In this document: piece by piece, positions 59,494 through 64,000 of the stretch | Layout: each line of letters begins with the position of its first letter | Numbering within the stretch: the stretch's first letter is position 1 | Assembly (NCBI GenBank): GCA_014706295.1 | Contig: JACSVZ010000024.1 | Span: 2,163,136-2,227,135 of the forward strand | DNA from: Lycocorax pyrrhopterus obiensis | Taxonomy: Eukaryota; Chordata; Aves; Passeriformes; Paradisaeidae | Direction of reading: 5' to 3' | Length of the DNA stretch: 64,000 nucleotides | Program-made: the position numbers and the translations under genes | The notes under the pieces: generated by a model | Databases searched by the model: none | The model's input: only the letters and a program-made list of their open reading frames with translations | What the model was told of the DNA's origin: nothing

Positions 59494-59780
59494 TAATAGA
59501 ATAGAATAGAATAGAATAGAATAGAATAGAAGAAACAGAATGGAATATTTCATTTGGAAGGGACCTACAATGATCAGCCAGTCCAACAGCCCAGCAATTT
59601 CAGGGCTGAACAATTCTAAAGTGTGTTATTAAGGGCACTGTCCAAATGCCTCCTAAACCCTGCCAGGCCTGGGGCACCCACCAGCCCACCAGAACCCAAG
59701 GAAGCCTGTTCAGTGTCTGACCACCCTCTCAATAAAGAAATGTTTCCTTATGTCAAGTCCAAACCCCTCATGCATCCTGA
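59494..59780 (-). mobile_element. CR1 LINE 3' fragment with expanded tail
   Basis: Beyond the expanded tail the element reads GGAATATTTCATTTGGAAGG, GACCTACAATGATCAGCCAG and TCCAACAGCCCAGCAATTTC, and continues through CCAAATGCCTCCTAAACCCT, CCACCCTCTCAATAAAG and GTCAAGTCCAAACCCC. Minus strand, about 285 bp, 5'-truncated, non-coding. Its sequence belongs to a different subfamily from the GC-rich copies at 3191 and 49421. Confidence 0.93.
59495..59530. repeat. (AATAG)n microsatellite inside a CR1 tail
   Basis: Just over seven uninterrupted AATAG units lie where the CR1 tail (AATCATAG-type units) is expected, so the array seems to have grown out of the LINE tail. Confidence 0.97.
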
Positions 59781-60616
59781 AACCATGAGCAATACTGGCT
59801 CTTGGCTGGGTGTGCTGTGAGGAGGGCAGCAGAAAACCTCACTTCCAAACCTGCAGGAGGATAACTGGTGGTCCCAGACATGCCTCATGGGTGGAGAGTG
59901 CGTGAGGGGTGCATCTGTGAGAGGTGCATTGGCAGGACGAGCTGCACTGTGGAAGCAGGGTGGCTCCATAGCTGGCAAGCACTTGCCCTCGCTAATGTGC
60001 CAGCCAAGCTCCTGGGCACTGGAACTGGTGCCAGCACAAATCCAGACTGACTACTCTTTAATAAGGTAAATATCCCTGATGGGGAATTTTTATGATACCC
60101 CTTGAGGAAAGTTAAACACACATTTGTTGTTAAAGATAGAAGAGAAATTTAATGAACACTGTATTGGGCAGAGTCATACTGCAATATGGGGTTCTCTGTG
60201 GAGTCTGAAAGATGCATCACAAGCAGATTCCTTATTTAACCTTGCTCCTGCACCAATCTCTTGCAAGGAGTCATTTAGTCTCTGGCATTTCTGCTTCCAG
60301 ACAGTTTAACCCCTCCTTGTATGTGGCCCCTTGCCCTCTGTGCCAGATCATTTCTTGGTCACAAATCTTCCCTGCTGAGCAGTTACAATTCGTATTTCCT
60401 TCATCCCAGATAAGACCCTGGAACCAAGAATTAAGCCCATATGTGTGTAAAAGAGAGCAGGCTGCAGTGATGTTCTCATCTCCTATGGCTACACTGATGA
60501 CCCAAGTGCAGCTCCCGCAGCAGTGAGACAACTCTCCAGCAATCTACCCTGTGAGGAATCATCTCCAGGTCCAAGCCGAGACCATGAGCCAGCTGGAGAA
60601 TTCCTTGGGTTCTGTG
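59781..60616. other. Single-copy DNA, nothing recognised
   Basis: No gene, exon-like block or transposon is recognised between the CR1 and the solo LTR. Confidence 0.5.
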
Positions 60617-60622
60617 CCCCAC

Positions 60623-60991
60623 TGTAGACACTGAAAAGCGTTAGCAGAGAAATTTTCCAGCTTTCTGTAGCATTTTCTGAGAGCTCTGTGTTTCTCACGG
60701 AAACTATGAAAAACATTGCTACGGGTTCTTGTGAACTAACTTTATCTTGCACCTGCTGTTATTCAGCAGCAGGGTTGTTATGGTATATTGAAGAAAATAT
60801 TTTCAAATTAACGTTCTGTAGCCTCCACCAATCATTCTAGGAGGTGGATGATCAGTGACCAATGACCTTATGCCACGCTGGCGACCCAAGTTATATAAAC
60901 TGATTTATAATGAATTAAATAAATGTTCTTGCCCCTGAACTTGGACTTTGTGTCGTTATTCTTTGCGCCGTTCGTGGTGCAGACAGTGACA
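60623..60991 (+). mobile_element. Solo LTR, ERVK-like family, copy 3
   Basis: A 369-bp LTR from TGTAGACACTG to AGTGACA with a perfect 6-bp target-site duplication CCCCAC (60617-60622 and 60992-60997). It aligns with copy 1 through most of its length (GCAGAGAA, CAGCTTTCTGTAGCATTTTC, GAGAGCTCTG, TGCACCTGC, GTTGTTATGGT). ACCAATGACCTTATGCCA precedes TATAAA at 60894-60899 and AATAAA at 60918-60923. U5 has GGACTTTGTGTCGTT. No primer-binding site or coding region follows. This is the most intact member of the family in the window. Confidence 0.92.
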
Positions 60992-60997
60992 CCCCAC

Positions 60998-61400
60998 CTC
61001 CTTGGCCACCCGTGGTCTAGGGTTTATTCAACAGCCCCTGGGGCTGGGTGTTTTCATCAGAACAGAGGATTAAACCAGGAGTGCAGGGCAGGTGCACACA
61101 GTGAGAGATGAGCACCAGAGCTGCTCTCAGGCCAGGCCCCAACAAGAGTAGCAAAGCCGTGCTCTGAGCTAGCGAGATCTGCCCCATTTCATTAACTAAT
61201 GACGTGGCTTAACCCCATTCTGATTGGCAAGAAAAGCTTAAAAATGGGGATTAAGTGAAGTGTCTGAGGAAGCACATCCTGGGCTCCAGCCAGGCAGAGT
61301 TGTATGTTTGAGAAGGGCAGATCCCCAGTGTAATGTGAGCAAGGATTCTTTCAGGAGGTTCTCTCACTGCCCGAAATCCAGCAGAATGTACTGGCCACTC
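60998..61400. other. Single-copy DNA, possible old minus-strand LTR
   Basis: On the minus strand there is AATAAA (near 61024-61030 as TTTATT) and a CCAAT box (ATTGG near 61222), but the ends and spacing do not define an LTR and no target-site duplication is found. Otherwise nothing is recognised. Confidence 0.3.
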
Positions 61401-61587
61401 TTGTTGCCCAGAGAAGCTGTGGCTGCCCCATCCCTGGCAGTGTCCAAAGCCAGGTTGGATGGGGCTTGGAGCAACCTGGGATAGTGGAAGGTGTCTCTGC
61501 CCATGGCAGGGGTGAAACAAGATGAGCTTTGAGGTCCCTTTCAATACAAATCATTCAATGGTTCCATGATTTTATGCTTCTATGACC
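61401..61587 (+). mobile_element. CR1 LINE 3' fragment
   Basis: TTGCCCAGAGAAGCTGTGGC, then CCCATCCCTGGCAGTGTCCA, GGTTGGATGGGGCTTGGAG, GGAAGGTGTCTCTGCCCATG and a tail of ATTCAATGG, TTCCATGAT, TTTATGCTTCTATGAC units. Plus strand, 5'-truncated to about 187 bp. It is the reverse-orientation counterpart of the sequence in the copies at 15882 and 20552. Confidence 0.95.
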
Positions 61588-61611
61588 TGGTGGTCCCTTC
61601 CCTCACACAAG

Positions 61612-61871
61612 GGACTTGTGGTGGAGAAGGTGTTTGCCTTGCATGCTCCAGGTCAAGGCTGCAGGCGCAGGTTGAGGAGCTCTGTTCCAGGCTATGGCCA
61701 GCCAAGCTCCTGGTCATGCAGGAGTTGTGTCCTGTAAGGAACAGGAGGCTCTGGAGGGCAGAGTTGGGTGCAGATGTGCAGCCAGTGTTTGGGCTGAGAG
61801 ATAGGTGGGAATCAGACCTGGGGAGTGATCTGCAAGCCATGGGAAGGGAATGCATCAGATCTGCCAAGAAG
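61612..61871 (+). CDS. Weak exon-like block, product unknown
   Basis: A pyrimidine-rich stretch ending CCCTCACACAAG precedes 61612, and GCCAAGAAG|GTGAGT gives a good donor after 61871. One frame is open for all 260 bp and includes RLQAQVEELCSRLWPAKLL and later LRDRWESDLGSDLQAMG, with charged and leucine residues spaced as in a short helix. No domain is recognised, the block directly follows a CR1, and no partner exon is found. It may be chance. Confidence 0.18.
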
Positions 61872-64000
61872 GTGAGTGGGACCACTGGACTGCCAGCATT
61901 GCTGCTGAGCCTTGCAGAGCAGCACCCCAGAATGAGCATTTAAAGAACAGATTTTGCAAATAGCCCCAGAGTCCAAATTACAGATCAACAAACACAGCCA
62001 GATGGACACTGCTGCCTTCTGGACATCTGCATCATTTATTGATGCTATCAGGACTCGGCTACGCTGCCAAAACTGGAGGCACAGGCCCTTTGCCAAGGCT
62101 CTGCCCGGCACAGCCTCCTGCTCTGCCACAAGGACAGAACAAACTAACCAGGACTCACATTGTGAGCAGGAACCTGGCCCGGCTGTCCAGCCTTCCTGTG
62201 AAAACCTGCCCTGAAAGACAAGCTTTAGGAAAACTCTGTCCTGCCAGTTGAACCATCTGTCTTGCTCCAACTTATTAATGAGCCACATTCTTACCTTTGC
62301 TTGTGTAGTTTTTCAGCTCTGCCAGTTCTGTTCAAGCAGCTTCTCTTTAGCTTTATATTGACAACAATACTACCCTGGAAATCTGTCAGTGCAAATGATA
62401 GCCACATCCACAACCTTTCCAGGTCTGTGTGAGTGAATTAAACATTTCCCAAATTGGCATGAGATCAAGCTGCCCAGACCCTCCCCCAACCTTGCTATCA
62501 AACTCTTTGAGCCTCCAGAACAACGTGGTGGATCCAGCCTGTCTAACGGGTCTGGTGTCACTCCACAAGGAGCCCTGAACATGCCAGGAGCCATTTGGAA
62601 GAGCATCAGTTGGCCTCGGTGCCCACAGTGGCATGGGCTGTCTCTTGGCATCATTGACTCAACTACTGTAACAGAGCAGAAGAGGGTTTTGATTATTGAC
62701 AGTGGCTCATCATTCACTCTGATTTTACTCCTCATTAAGGCTGTTGCAGCAGCCAGGAATACTGGAGCCTGCTGCCTTCAGAACCTTTCTGGAGTGGTTG
62801 CTGTAGGCACAGGGATCTCCAGTGCTTACACAGCATTAGTGATCTCATACAGCTCAGTATGAAAAGAAAAAAACAACCAACAAAACCAAACCAAACTATT
62901 TAAGCCTGTAGCACAAGGAAGAAGGCTGCCTCTATGTAAATAGAGCCAGAAAATCCCCAGACCATATTCCTGGAGGCACTGCAAAAGGTGGCTGAACATA
63001 AAAGCCGTGGCTGTCTTCTTCCCCTTTTTCAGCGGTTAGTTTTGTGTGGTTGGGATTAGCGCAGCATTGAACATGTCAGTTAGGTACAAAATTGTTGTCA
63101 GCACTGGAAAAATCACTTGCCCTGTGGACAAGCTTACTGCACAATGAGCTGCTGCGGTGAGGGCACAGATTCAGCGTGTCCAAACGCAGGGAGTGAGCGC
63201 AAGAGCTGTGTTGCTCCTCTCTGGGATGAACGAACTGCAACGAACACACTCCTGGTTAAAGTACCCCAGAAAGCTTTGTCTCTCCCTTCGAGTGGAGATC
63301 TGATTTACACTGATAAAAACGGGGCACTGAGTGTGCACAGAGCCCCGCGGCGGTTTCAGGCTTGTCTTTCCCGGTCCATGCTCAGCACCATCACATTAGT
63401 GCTGCACACGAAGACACGGTAACCTGATGGAGAGGGGGAAAGGGCAGCAGTGAACAGATGCCATCTGCCAGGGAGCTGAACCTGAGCCACTCTGCCCTGG
63501 AACAGGGACTCCGGTGTCAGAGCACAGCTCTGCTTGCAGGGATGAAACACAGAGCAATTGACCTTTAGGTGACAGTTTGCGGAATGTCAGCTCGAATGAC
63601 ACTGTAGGGAGGGGGGTGGGTGTTATTAAAGTATAAGATACCACCCACAAGCAGGAAAATAACAAAATTCCCCTGGGAAAAAAAGCCTGTGATTTGTCCC
63701 TCCCCGTGTTAGACTTCTTGGCTCACTGCTTCGCAGATCCTCTATGGGAGACAAGAGCTTATCAACAGGGTACCTGCATTTCTCATAAGAGGTGAATTGC
63801 CTTTTAGCTCCTCTCCATTGCTTTATAAGCGTCCTACTTAGACCTAATGATGTGCAAAAGTTTACAAAGCATTTTCCATGACCTGGAATGCTTGGCAGCT
63901 TGTGAGTAGAGCAAATAGCTTAGCTGGGATAATAGAGAGGAAATCCACTGAAGGGCTCAAGTCGTTAAGATGTTTGCATTTGATGAGACAACCAATACTA
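61872..64000. other. Single-copy DNA to the window edge
   Basis: No gene or repeat is recognised. The last 250 bases (TTTATAAGCGTCCTACTTAG, CCTAATGATGTGCAAAAG and following) are repeat-free and compositionally like conserved non-coding DNA, but this cannot be judged from one sequence. Confidence 0.45.

Noticed and set aside
60998..61280. Minus-strand LTR next to the ERVK-like solo LTR
   Set aside because: AATAAA and CCAAT motifs exist on that strand, but no TG...CA ends, TATA spacing or target-site duplication could be defined.

Overview
The window reads as a piece of bird nuclear genome, most likely from a neoavian or passerine species. The order is an inference. The evidence for a bird is the set of CR1 LINE copies carrying the avian 3' end (short direct repeats of the ATTCTRTG type next to a 'GGTTGGAAGGGACC'-like block, in either orientation), together with avian-type endogenous retrovirus solo LTRs. 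There are no operons, ribosome binding sites or dense ORFs. Nearly all ORFs are short chance frames on both strands, and I recognise no known protein-coding gene, tRNA, rRNA, snRNA or CRISPR array. The DNA is best described as intergenic or intronic.

Layout. 1-11.8 kb: single-copy DNA with two minus-strand CR1 tails (2.0 and 3.2 kb), a 20-bp tandem duplication and small inverted repeats. 11.9-12.4 kb: a probable minus-strand LTR. 14.26-14.70 kb: two adjacent exon-like blocks with good splice signals and compatible phase, the best candidate for real coding or transcribed sequence, product unknown. 15.9-21.0 kb: CR1 fragments and the first solo LTR of an ERVK-like family. 21.4-22.3 kb: an AT-rich stretch that looks like candidate conserved non-coding DNA. 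23.7-25.1 kb: a compound transposon site, where an LTR abuts an old CR1 reverse-transcriptase fragment that a younger CR1 has itself interrupted. 30.6-31.1 kb: a minus-strand solo LTR with 10-bp terminal inverted repeats, inside a pre-existing 33-bp duplication. 37.4-38.2 kb: a CR1 whose tail has become an (ATC)n microsatellite, next to an ERVL-type solo LTR. 42.1-42.5 and 60.6-61.0 kb: two more solo LTRs of the ERVK-like family. 51.8-52.3 kb: a CpG-rich patch. 59.5 kb: a CR1 tail turned into an (AATAG)n microsatellite. The remainder is single-copy sequence in which I see no gene.

The main story is transposon history. Six of the seven LTRs have recognisable target-site duplications (three perfect), no internal retroviral sequence is seen beside any of them, and the insertion order can be read in two places. 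I found no previously undescribed gene system; the items most worth checking are the two-exon candidate, the CpG patch, the AT-rich block and the solo-LTR family.
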